Of a stretch of DNA of 64,000 bases, positions 19,871 through 27,628 are shown one piece after another. The position numbers and the translations under genes are program-made. The notes beneath the pieces were generated by a model. The model was not told the origin of the DNA. It ran no database searches and saw only the letters and a program-made list of their open reading frames with translations. The stretch's first letter is position 1, and the number at the start of each line of letters is the position of its first letter. Origin of the DNA: Sediminihaliea albiluteola (GTDB taxonomy: Bacteria > Pseudomonadota > Gammaproteobacteria > Pseudomonadales > Halieaceae); NCBI RefSeq assembly GCF_014077625.1, contig NZ_JACFXU010000014.1:310001-374000 (forward strand), read 5' to 3'.

Positions 19871-21052
19871 TCAAGCGTCCGGCAAACCCAGTACGCGCTT
19901 TGAAATAATGTTCAACTGTATTTCCGAGGTCCCGCCCTCAATCGAATTACCCTTAGAGCGCAACCAATCACGACAGAGGCGACCGCCCTCATAAGCCTCA
20001 CCTTCCCAACCCAAAGCCGCTTCGCCGTTAAGTGCTACATTGAGTTCGTTGCGACGCTTATTGAGCTCTGTGCCGTAATACTTAAAGATCGACGAAGCGG
20101 CACCAAGCCCCTGCCCCGCTTTGGCTTCATCTCGAACACGGGCCATCGTGGCGCTAAAAGCCATGGCATCCAGCTGATACTGAGCCAGGCTCTGCCGCAG
20201 CACACCATTAGCGAGCCGTCCGGAAGCGTCGCTCCCAAAGGCCTCAATTGCAGCCTCCGCCAAAGACTCACGAGGCGCAGCCCCAAAGCTAGAAATCATC
20301 TCTCGCTCGTGAGTTAGTAGGTACTTGGCAATAGTCCAACCTTTACCCTCTTCACCTATTAAGTTGCGCTTATAGGCCTTGGCATTATCAAAAAAGGTTT
20401 CACAAAAAGGTGAATTGCCGCTGATCAGTTTAATGGGGCGGGTGGTAATTTCGGGGGCATCCATGTCGAACAACACAAAGCTAATACCCTCGTGTTTGCT
20501 ACCCGAACTGTCGGTGCGCACCAAGCAGAATATCCAGTCAGATTTATCGGCGTAAGAGGTCCAAATTTTCTGCCCGTTAATGAGGTAATAGTCGCCCTTG
20601 TCTACGGCGCGGGTTTGCAGGCTGGCGAGATCGGAGCCGGCATTGGGTTCCGAGTAGCCCTGACACCAGCGAATTTCTCCTCGAGCAATCGGCGGCAGGT
20701 GTTCTTGCTTTTGCGCTTCGCTACCAAACTTCAGTAGCGCAGGCCCTAACATCGAAATGCCAAAACTTTCTAAGGGCGGTTGCGCATTGATCCGTGCCAT
20801 TTCTTGCCGCAGGACTTTGACTTCTTCGCCACTAAGCCCGCCACCGCCATACTCCTTGGGCCAGTGGGGCACCGTCCAGCCTCGTTCGGCCATGCGATCA
20901 CACCACAGCTTTTGGTCGGGGTGTTTAATTTCAGGATTACGCCCGCCACTGTATATATCTTCAAAGGAATGCAGTGTAACCCGCATACTTTGAGGACAGT
21001 TTGCCTCTAACCAAGCGCGGGTTTCGTCGCGAAACTGCTCCAGTTTACTCAC
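19871..21052 (-). CDS. Acyl-CoA dehydrogenase, catalytic partner subunit
   Basis: A 393-aa protein of the acyl-CoA dehydrogenase family. It has C-Q-G-Y-S-E-P-N-A-G-S-D-L-A-S-L near residue 130 and the C-terminal N-S-I-E-G-G-T-S-E-I-Q-L-N-I, which supplies the Glu base. It is first in a two-gene unit with the 379-aa partner. The shared promoter at 21147-21187 lies about 100 nt upstream. Large or branched, possibly steroid-derived, CoA esters are likely substrates, but this is inference. Confidence 0.93.
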   Translation of the reverse strand: MSKLEQFRDETRAWLEANCPQSMRVTLHSFEDIYSGGRNPEIKHPDQKLWCDRMAERGWTVPHWPKEYGGGGLSGEEVKVLRQEMARINAQPPLESFGISMLGPALLKFGSEAQKQEHLPPIARGEIRWCQGYSEPNAGSDLASLQTRAVDKGDYYLINGQKIWTSYADKSDWIFCLVRTDSSGSKHEGISFVLFDMDAPEITTRPIKLISGNSPFCETFFDNAKAYKRNLIGEEGKGWTIAKYLLTHEREMISSFGAAPRESLAEAAIEAFGSDASGRLANGVLRQSLAQYQLDAMAFSATMARVRDEAKAGQGLGAASSIFKYYGTELNKRRNELNVALNGEAALGWEGEAYEGGRLCRDWLRSKGNSIEGGTSEIQLNIISKRVLGLPDA

Positions 21053-21146
21053 AGGCGCACCTCTACTCTGGCTGCAGTACCAAGCCCTGCTAAAGCAAGC
21101 TTAAGTTAAGCTAGTCAGCGAAGCTCGGACAGCAGCTAATATTGGA

Positions 21147-21187
21147 TTTTTGAACATATAGTATGTTTTGCTGCCATTCAAGTATTG
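21147..21187 (-). promoter_or_regulatory. Promoter with shared operator upstream of the acyl-CoA dehydrogenase pair
   Basis: Second copy of the element at 16034. On the minus strand TTGAAT (21181-21176), 17 nt, TATGTT (21158-21153). The inverted repeat AACATA-TAG-TATGTT (21153-21167) is perfect and covers the -10 box, the position of a repressor site. The distance to the gene start is about the same as in the other copy. Confidence 0.72.
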
Positions 21188-21223
21188 AGCAAGCGCTACC
21201 TGAAAGCGACAAGGGCCAAACTT

Positions 21224-21592
21224 TCACTCTAACGACAAGCTGGCTTTTATTATTTTATTATCAACGACTTCGTACACAGCTCGGATATTCAACTCAAAGC
21301 TTTGCCCTTTAGTAAAAGCCATGCCCATAAAGTCTTCCACCTCTCGTTTCGCTGTGAAACGGTCCAGTATCTGTATATATGCGAAGCCATCTTTAAAGCT
21401 GATGTCCTGCGGCGTCATTTGATCAATAAAGTTAGCCGTAATATCACGATAAACTGCAATGATTTGATCAGGCCCTCTGATGACTCCCTGGGCTGAAATC
21501 AGCTCGACCTCATCGTGATAAAAGGCCCTTAAAGCCTCGGCATCTTCGCTGTTATAAGTCTCGTAATAGGACTCAAAGAAAGCTTTGTCCAC
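21224..21592 (-). CDS. SnoaL-like / NTF2-fold protein
   Basis: A 122-aa protein with the cone-shaped NTF2 pattern: an N-terminal helix F-F-E-S-Y-Y-E-T-Y-N-S-E-D-A-E-A-L, then F-Y-H-D-E-V-E-L and I-R-G-P-D-Q-I. The fold includes ketosteroid isomerases and polyketide cyclases but also many binding proteins, so no reaction can be assigned. It lies upstream of the acyl-CoA dehydrogenase pair on the same strand but before their promoter. Confidence 0.75.
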   Translation of the reverse strand: MDKAFFESYYETYNSEDAEALRAFYHDEVELISAQGVIRGPDQIIAVYRDITANFIDQMTPQDISFKDGFAYIQILDRFTAKREVEDFMGMAFTKGQSFELNIRAVYEVVDNKIIKASLSLE

Positions 21593-21650
21593 TCTATCTC
21601 CGCTCGCTGTGTTGGCTTTTCAAAGCCAGATCAGACTACAGATAAATGCC

Positions 21651-22013
21651 TTATTTATCGCCAACTTTCCACAGGCGCCACAGAAAAGGCAGCAATAGCA
21701 CCCGGCGAATCTGAGTATCTCGCTTAGCGCTGAGATAATTCAAACCTAAAGGTATGCCTGCACCAGAGCCGGGCTGGCGGGCTGTACCAAAAAGATGGTC
21801 AAACCAAGGCACGATGGTGCCGTAGTTGCTGTTGGTGAGAGACTCATCAGAGCTATGATGAACTCGGTGGAAGCTTGGCGTAACAATCAATGGCTGCAGG
21901 AAGCGATCAACAGCCGGCGCTATTCGCAGGTTGCTGTGACTAAAGTGACTAATCAAGATACGCAGCAATTGGAAGAGAGCGCAGTTGGGCCACCTTTCTT
22001 CATGGACACCCAA
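21651..22013 (-). pseudogene. 3' fragment of a sterol desaturase / fatty acid hydroxylase gene
   Basis: Encodes only the carboxyl half of the family: L-L-R-I-L-I-S-H-F-S-H-S-N-L, then the histidine cluster P-S-F-H-R-V-H-H-S-S-D and N-Y-G-T-I-V-P-W-F-D-H-L-F-G-T. The first histidine clusters and the amino-terminal membrane segments, about 130 residues, are missing. Upstream, the sequence changes directly into another gene, in a different reading frame, near 22000-22015. An isolated fragment cannot form the di-iron site, so it is probably dead. Confidence 0.75.
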
Positions 22014-22219
22014 GCTACAAAGGCCAGTAGTAGCGCCAGAAAAATCAACGCGGCTGTGCCAAGTGTCGGCACAGAGGTCGCTGCCACAGCTGCGCCAACA
22101 GGCGCAAAGGTGATACTACCCGGGCTTGCAGCCCCTGCTAAGACCGAAGGAGATAATGCTAACGCTAGCAAAGCTAAACTAGTGCGCGACGCCAAGCGAT
22201 TGAAGGTTGCCATAATCAT
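21953..22219 (-). CDS. Small secreted protein with IPTL/XrtH-type sorting signal, 3' end probably lost
   Basis: An 88-aa ORF from ATG 22219 (GAGG 8 nt upstream). A signal peptide (S-L-A-L-L-A-L-A-L-S-P-S-V-L-A-G) is followed by a short spacer. The segment V-P-T-L-G-T-A-A-L-I-F-L-A-L-L-L then resembles the IPTL-CTERM sorting signals cut by exosortase/XrtH systems, including the 'midcut-by-XrtH' small proteins. The last dozen residues (G-G-P-T-A-L-S-S-N-C-C-V-S) are an out-of-frame reading of the sterol-desaturase fragment, so the native carboxyl end appears to have been deleted. Confidence 0.6.
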   Translation of the reverse strand: MIMATFNRLASRTSLALLALALSPSVLAGAASPGSITFAPVGAAVAATSVPTLGTAALIFLALLLAFVAWVSMKKGGPTALSSNCCVS

Positions 22220-22376
22220 CGTTATGTCCTCACGCACTCTTTGTTAGCGCGTAGTTCAAGCCAATATAGTTATACTTTTTACTTGCTCGATAGACCCTCA
22301 CACAGCCCAAAAGATTTATAAACAATTTTAAAGCCCATTCGTGATTGCGCTCACACTTTTCCTTGGGAGCGGAGCT

Positions 22377-24200
22377 CTAACTGGCTTCCGCCGCTTTGCC
22401 ATTAGCTAAGCGCTCCTCCGGCGCTAAAGCCAATACAATACTGTCCGCATCGGGGCTTAAGTCTTCACCGGCTACGAAGGGCACAATCCAGCCTTTGCCA
22501 TCAATCACAAATAAAGGCAGATAGTCCACGCCATTTTCAGCTTGGTATTGCTCCCAGCCAAACTCTTCACTCAGTCGCGTGCTCTTAATTTTCCAGCCAC
22601 GGTTGAGTAACTTGAGTACCTCGCCATAGGTCACTTCTTCACCGAACAGCTGTCGCCCCTGATAGCCCTGTGTAACCTGGTGCTTTTCAGCCTTGCGCAT
22701 TGATATATCTGAAGCCAAGCGGAAGATACGCCGCGCGCCAAAATCCTGTTGATAGTGAATAGCAGCAATCACGTTGACATAGCGTTGCCGCGACATCGCC
22801 AACAGACCACCAATGCCCGACAAGTCCAAATGTATTTCGGCATGCTCTGATACAGGATTGCCATAGTAAGTGTCTAAACCCGCCAAACGTGCCGCACGGA
22901 TGTCTTCGCGACTCGAGTCTGCCAATACACAGCGATAATCGTGCTCTTTGAGCGCTAGCGCCAAGGCCCGGGAAAAGGCATTGGCACCGACAATTAAAAA
23001 ACCACGTGGTGAGGGCTCGGTCACCCCCAGCATACGAGCAATCGGCCGAGCTGTGGCACTTTGCAAAACCACCGTGCCAATAATCATGGTGAAAGTCAGC
23101 GGGACTAGATAGATCGCCTCGTCATAGCCGATCGCAATCAGGTTTTCCGCAAACAGCGCTGAAATAGCCGCTGCGACAATCCCCCGGGGAGCAATCCAAG
23201 ATAACAGGCCGCGCTCGCGCCAATTGACGTCCATGCCCAAGGTACAAATCAATATTTTGGCTGGCCGGGCCAAGAATTGCAGCACCAGTAGCAACAGCAG
23301 AGCCTTCCAGCCGATACTGGCCAGCTGCTCAAGGTCGATCCGCGCAGCCAGTACCACAAAGAGCACTGAAATCAGCATCAGGCTGAGGTGTTCTTTAAAG
23401 TTGAGAATGGGGTGAATATCCACATCGCGCTTGTTAGCTAACCACATCCCCATCACAGTGACCGCTAGCAAGCCAGACTCGTGGGCTAAAGCATTAGAAA
23501 CACTAAACGATAGCAAGACCAAGCAGAGGGTGGCCAAGTTGTGCAAATACTCGGGTAACCAGTGATGACTCAGCATACGGCCCAGCACAATCCCCGCCGC
23601 CAAGCCAGCTATTATCCCGACCAACACGGTTTCCATGAACAGCAGTAGGACGTGGGTAATCGCCGATTGATCCGTACTGACAATAATGAACTCGTAGGTC
23701 ATCACCGCCATCAAAGCCCCGACCGGATCGATAGCGATACCTTCCCAGCGCAGGATATTGGCCACCTTGCGCGTGGGCCTCACTGAGCGCAGCATCGGCA
23801 CTATCACCGTAGGACCAGTGACTATCACCACCGCCCCAAACAGGGCGCTGATCTGCCAGCTGAAATCGAAGATATAGTGGGTGGCGGTTGCCACGATAAC
23901 CCAAGTGACCAGCGCGCCAATGGTTACCATGCGCTGTACAACCTGACTGACCCCGCGAATTTCAGCGATATTCAGCGTCAAACTGCCTTCAAATAGAATA
24001 ATTGCCACCGATAGCGAAACCACCGGCATTAGAAGATTGCCAAAAACCTCATCTGGCACCAGCCAGCCAGTCACCGGCCCAGCCACCAAGCCAGCCAATA
24101 GCAAGAACAAAATTGCCGGTAGACGCACCCGCCAAGCCAACCACTGACAAAGCGTTGCAATCAGTAATACGATCGCCAGAGAGAGTTCCAAGTGCTGCAT
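22377..24200 (-). CDS. Cation:proton antiporter (CPA1 Na+/H+ exchanger) with TrkA-N-like domain
   Basis: About 607 aa from M-Q-H-L-E-L-S; a longer reading from 24251 is possible but its first 17 residues are not family-like. Twelve or so hydrophobic segments form the exchanger domain, residues 1-390. A cytoplasmic nucleotide-binding domain with G-F-L-I-V-G-A-N-A-F-S-R-A-L-A near residue 405 and D-T-Y-Y-G-N-P follows. Such proteins exchange Na+ or K+ for protons at the inner membrane. The ion preference is not readable. Confidence 0.9.
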   Translation of the reverse strand: MQHLELSLAIVLLIATLCQWLAWRVRLPAILFLLLAGLVAGPVTGWLVPDEVFGNLLMPVVSLSVAIILFEGSLTLNIAEIRGVSQVVQRMVTIGALVTWVIVATATHYIFDFSWQISALFGAVVIVTGPTVIVPMLRSVRPTRKVANILRWEGIAIDPVGALMAVMTYEFIIVSTDQSAITHVLLLFMETVLVGIIAGLAAGIVLGRMLSHHWLPEYLHNLATLCLVLLSFSVSNALAHESGLLAVTVMGMWLANKRDVDIHPILNFKEHLSLMLISVLFVVLAARIDLEQLASIGWKALLLLLVLQFLARPAKILICTLGMDVNWRERGLLSWIAPRGIVAAAISALFAENLIAIGYDEAIYLVPLTFTMIIGTVVLQSATARPIARMLGVTEPSPRGFLIVGANAFSRALALALKEHDYRCVLADSSREDIRAARLAGLDTYYGNPVSEHAEIHLDLSGIGGLLAMSRQRYVNVIAAIHYQQDFGARRIFRLASDISMRKAEKHQVTQGYQGRQLFGEEVTYGEVLKLLNRGWKIKSTRLSEEFGWEQYQAENGVDYLPLFVIDGKGWIVPFVAGEDLSPDADSIVLALAPEERLANGKAAEAS

Positions 24201-24524
24201 GTTGCCCGATCCGTGTAGCAAATAATGCAGCGACTTTGGGCCAGCGCCCATGTGCTGTCAACCATGCAGCAACAGCCTGTGGCAGCGGCAGCAAAGTTCA
24301 AATCGCTGTTAAGTTCAACAGCGCGAACTAACAAGGGCCACTCAGCCCTACCTGCCGGAGGAGTCAAACTGTTAACCTCAATGCAGTGCATATGCTGCTC
24401 ACTGACTGGGCCAAGCTGACAAGACGCTGAGCTATCTAGCTTAGAATGATAGAAATACGCGTTTTAACGAGGCCCCAGGACTTGGGCGCCAAAGATTCAA
24501 ACTAAGCCTAAAAAAGGAATACTC

Positions 24525-25436
24525 ATGAAAGTACTGGTTATCGGTGGCTCAGGCCTTATCGGCGGCGACGCCGCACTACAGCTGAAGCGCGCGGGCCACG
24601 AGGTCACTATTATGTCGCGCAAAGCGCCGCAAGCACCGGCCCTAGCAGAACTGCCCTTCTTAGCAGGCGACTACATCAATGACGATATGGGCGATGGCCG
24701 ACTACAGGGCTTTGATGCCCTGGTCTTTTCTGCCGCCGCCGACATTCGCAATGTGCCAATGGATGGCTCTGCTGACCCCGCACAGGTTTACACTGAAGCC
24801 AACGATATAGCGGTACCACGTTGTCTAGAAGCCGCCAGAGATGCAGGTATCAGCCAAGTAGTCTACATCGGCACCTTCTACCCGCAGGTCGCCCCAGAAC
24901 GCATTGGTGTCTGTCCCTATGTGACCTCGCGAGCCAACACAGACAAAGCAGTGCGGGCCCTAAACTCAGACGAATTCAAGGTTTGCTGTCTGGACCTACC
25001 CTTTGTCTTAGGTCACATCCCAGGTACGGAAGTCCCTCACATTGCCGGTCTCGTTGCCTACGCCAGTGGCCAACTAAGCGACCTGCCCGTGTTTGCACCC
25101 AAAGGTGGCACCAATCACATTACTTCACGTTCAGTCGCGCAGGCAGTGTTGGGAGCGCTGGAAAATGGTGAGGGCGGTAAAGCCTATCTCATTGGCGATG
25201 AAAATTTGAGCTGGAAGGAATATCTGGAGCGCTGGTTCACCGCTGCGGGCAACCCTCAAGATTTAGAGGTACGTGAAGACGATCACCCACTTCTGCCCAA
25301 TGCCATAATGTTTGCCGGCGCCGGTGCCACGGTGAGCTTTGAAACCAGTGCAGAAGATAGAGCGACACTAGGCAACTTCGATTGTAATCAGATTACAGCT
25401 GCTATCGAGGAAATCGTCGCTGTTTATAAGCAGTAA
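24525..25436 (+). CDS. NAD(P)-dependent epimerase/dehydratase family protein (extended SDR)
   Basis: A 303-aa protein with the N-terminal Rossmann loop G-G-S-G-L-I-G-G-D near residue 7 and V-V-Y-I-G-T-F-Y-P-Q near residue 112. The usual Y-x-x-x-K is not obvious in its normal place: C-P-Y-V-T-S-R-A-N-T-D-K has a six-residue gap. It may therefore be an atypical SDR. AAAGGA precedes the ATG. A strong terminator follows, so it is a single-gene unit. Confidence 0.82.
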   Translation: MKVLVIGGSGLIGGDAALQLKRAGHEVTIMSRKAPQAPALAELPFLAGDYINDDMGDGRLQGFDALVFSAAADIRNVPMDGSADPAQVYTEANDIAVPRCLEAARDAGISQVVYIGTFYPQVAPERIGVCPYVTSRANTDKAVRALNSDEFKVCCLDLPFVLGHIPGTEVPHIAGLVAYASGQLSDLPVFAPKGGTNHITSRSVAQAVLGALENGEGGKAYLIGDENLSWKEYLERWFTAAGNPQDLEVREDDHPLLPNAIMFAGAGATVSFETSAEDRATLGNFDCNQITAAIEEIVAVYKQ

Positions 25437-25442
25437 AAACCC

Positions 25443-25478
25443 ATGTAGCGCGCTAACTCTTTTGCGCGCTACATTTTC
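25443..25478 (+). terminator. Rho-independent terminator after the epimerase-like gene
   Basis: TGTAGCGCGC (25444-25453) pairs perfectly with GCGCGCTACA (25464-25473) and is followed by TTTT. It starts 7 nt after the stop codon of the plus-strand gene. Confidence 0.85.
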
Positions 25479-25518
25479 CACCTCGCTACTCGCTATAGCA
25501 CTTCACAGCCATAGAACT

Positions 25519-25542
25519 TCAAGCCCGCTTATTCGGGCTTGA
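25519..25542 (-). terminator. Hairpin over the stop codon of the DUF3014 gene
   Basis: TCAAGCCCG and CGGGCTTGA form a 9-bp stem with a 6-nt loop that contains the TAA stop of the minus-strand gene. There is no good T-run, so termination is plausible but not certain. Confidence 0.45.
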
Positions 25543-26458
25543 GCAAAGCTTCGCGCAGGGCGCTTGCCTTTGCTTTGATGCGGCGCAGGTTATCTGGCCC
25601 AGTTCGCAAGAGCTGCCGCTGTAGTGGTGCCAAGGCTTCTAGCTCGGGATCGGCATAGCTATACATCACTGACTTGCTCTCCAGGGCAATAGGCTCCTCT
25701 ATCTCCGGCGTGGCAATGATGCGATCCAAAATACGAATCACCGCGTTATCCAAGTCATCGGGCTTGAGCCCCAACTGACCATAGGCTTCCTCATACAGAG
25801 GCCGCAGCTGATGGAAGCTACTTACCATTGCCTGGGTATTCAAAGCCGTCAGCGCAGTTACATACGGCTTAAAGCGTTCATAACCCGCCTCATCCATATA
25901 AAGCTGGCCATCAACCTCCATCACCGGAAAAGCTTGTTGAGGCGCGTCCATGGGTAAAATCTTGCGCAGCACAGTGCCGCGACTTGCGCCATCAACCAAA
26001 GCAACTAAACGCTGCAGTAAGTTTTCGCCTTTATCAAAGCCGCTAAGTTCTGCGCTAACACCGACTGCTGCTAACTGTTCACGAATTAAAGGGTCGCTGT
26101 CTTTAGGGGCTGGCAATGCCGGTTGCTGCTCATCTGTTGATGGCGATTGCTCGCTGCTCTGAGATGGCTCAGGGCTCACAAGCCTGGGAATATCCTCCGC
26201 CGCCGGCAGTACAGTCGGCTCTGATTGGAGCCCCTGCTCTGCTAGTGGCACTTCCCGCACTTCCTGCTCTGGCGCTTGCTGGGGATAAAATAGGTAAAGC
26301 AACACGGCAATAATCGCTAAGACAATCACTGCGTGTTTGATGGGGAAGCCCTTTTTGCTGGACACCTCTCGATTAAGACGCTCTTCCGGCATCGCCGTCA
26401 TATGTTCTTCAGGCTGCTCGTCAGTGCTACGATTATTGTTTTCTTCACTCATTGTCAT
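25529..26458 (-). CDS. DUF3014 family protein, single membrane anchor
   Basis: A 309-aa protein. Residues 1-35 are hydrophilic and cytoplasmic; one membrane span follows (A-V-I-V-L-A-I-I-A-V-L-L-Y-L-F-Y). A Glu/Pro/Ser-rich linker (about 55-120) leads to a conserved helical domain with A-L-T-A-L-N-T-Q-A-M-V-S-S-F-H-Q-L-R-P near residue 205. The family is common in gammaproteobacteria and has no known function. It faces the epimerase-like gene tail to tail. Confidence 0.82.
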   Translation of the reverse strand: MTMSEENNNRSTDEQPEEHMTAMPEERLNREVSSKKGFPIKHAVIVLAIIAVLLYLFYPQQAPEQEVREVPLAEQGLQSEPTVLPAAEDIPRLVSPEPSQSSEQSPSTDEQQPALPAPKDSDPLIREQLAAVGVSAELSGFDKGENLLQRLVALVDGASRGTVLRKILPMDAPQQAFPVMEVDGQLYMDEAGYERFKPYVTALTALNTQAMVSSFHQLRPLYEEAYGQLGLKPDDLDNAVIRILDRIIATPEIEEPIALESKSVMYSYADPELEALAPLQRQLLRTGPDNLRRIKAKASALREALLKPE

Positions 26459-26726
26459 CAGTACTTCTCCCTGTCACTGTTAGCTCAGACCGCCCGCACA
26501 TGACCTAGGTTCCCCATAGCGCTTGTCTGTACTACACAGCATAGACGATGTCAGGACTCCACAGGCAGAATCTACATGGTAGGATTCAACACCGTAGTTT
26601 TCAGTCCCTCATGGACAATAACACAGGGCCCTTTGATATAGAGCAAAGCACTTTTAATAGCGCATTGCTCCACGGCCCTCTAATAAGCACAGCGCCCTCA
26701 GTACTGGCGCAGCATAGGAGCAGTAA

Positions 26727-27566
26727 ATGAACGCGAACAATAAGGGATTTAACTTTGACCAAGCTGTGGTCTGGATCACTGGAGCGTCTTCAGGCATTGG
26801 CGCGGCCTTAGCACTCGAAGCGGCCCAGCGCGGTGCTCGTGTGGTGCTTTCATCTCGCCGCGAACAAGCACTACAAGAAGTTAAGCAGCAGTGCATCAAT
26901 GCCGGCGCAGCCGAGCAAAATTTACTGGTCCTACCGCTGGACGTAGAAAATTACGAGTCCATGCCCGCAGCTGTCGACAAGGTAGTTGAGCAGTTCGGGC
27001 GCATTGATCTACTGGTCAATAATGCGGGTATCTCGCAGCGTTCCTCCTGCTTGGAGACCGATCTTGCGGTGTATCGCAAGTTGCTTGATGTTGATGTCCT
27101 TGGCCAAATCGCACTGACCAAGCTGGTTCTGCCGATTATGGTAAAACAGGGTAGTGGTCTGCTGTCAGTAACCTCGAGTGTCGCCGGTAAAGTTGGCGCG
27201 CCCATGCGCACAGGCTACAGTGCCGCCAAGCATGCGGTGATGGGCTTCTTCGATGCGCTGCGTGTTGAGGTCGCCCATCTGGGCTTGAAGGTGTCAACGA
27301 TTGTACCGGGCTCTGTCCGCACTGCCGTGGCCCATAATGCCGTCACTGGCACAGGCGAGCTCCACGCTAAGGCCGATCCCAACATCGAAGCCGGCATGGA
27401 TGTTAACGCTGCAGCTAAGGTCATAGCCGACGGTTTTGCTAGTGGCGTAGAAGAAATAGCAGTGGGTGAAGGTCCTGAAATGAACTTGCTGGATATGAAA
27501 CGTCAGGACCCGACAGGCACCTTCCGAATACTTGAGCAAATGCACGCCGAGCAGCTCAAGGCATAA
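26727..27566 (+). CDS. SDR family oxidoreductase (DHRS7-like)
   Basis: A 279-aa classical SDR. The cofactor loop T-G-A-S-S-G-I-G-A-A is near residue 15; N-N-A-G is near residue 97; the catalytic Ser is in S-V-T-S-S-V-A-G-K; and Y-S-A-A-K carries the Tyr/Lys. The substrate is unknown; relatives act on lipid or retinoid/steroid-like alcohols. It is followed after 62 nt by the oligopeptidase gene on the same strand. Confidence 0.9.
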   Translation: MNANNKGFNFDQAVVWITGASSGIGAALALEAAQRGARVVLSSRREQALQEVKQQCINAGAAEQNLLVLPLDVENYESMPAAVDKVVEQFGRIDLLVNNAGISQRSSCLETDLAVYRKLLDVDVLGQIALTKLVLPIMVKQGSGLLSVTSSVAGKVGAPMRTGYSAAKHAVMGFFDALRVEVAHLGLKVSTIVPGSVRTAVAHNAVTGTGELHAKADPNIEAGMDVNAAAKVIADGFASGVEEIAVGEGPEMNLLDMKRQDPTGTFRILEQMHAEQLKA

Positions 27567-27628
27567 GCTTCAGTGAGGCGAGCGACACCCGATCAGCCAA
27601 CGCTAATATTTTATTTTGGAGAGCACAA

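Noticed and set aside
21653-22237. Sec-type recoding or programmed frameshift joining the small ORF and the sterol-desaturase fragment
   Set aside because: The two parts are in different frames, no slippery site is evident, and the first half of the hydroxylase is missing, so a deletion is simpler.
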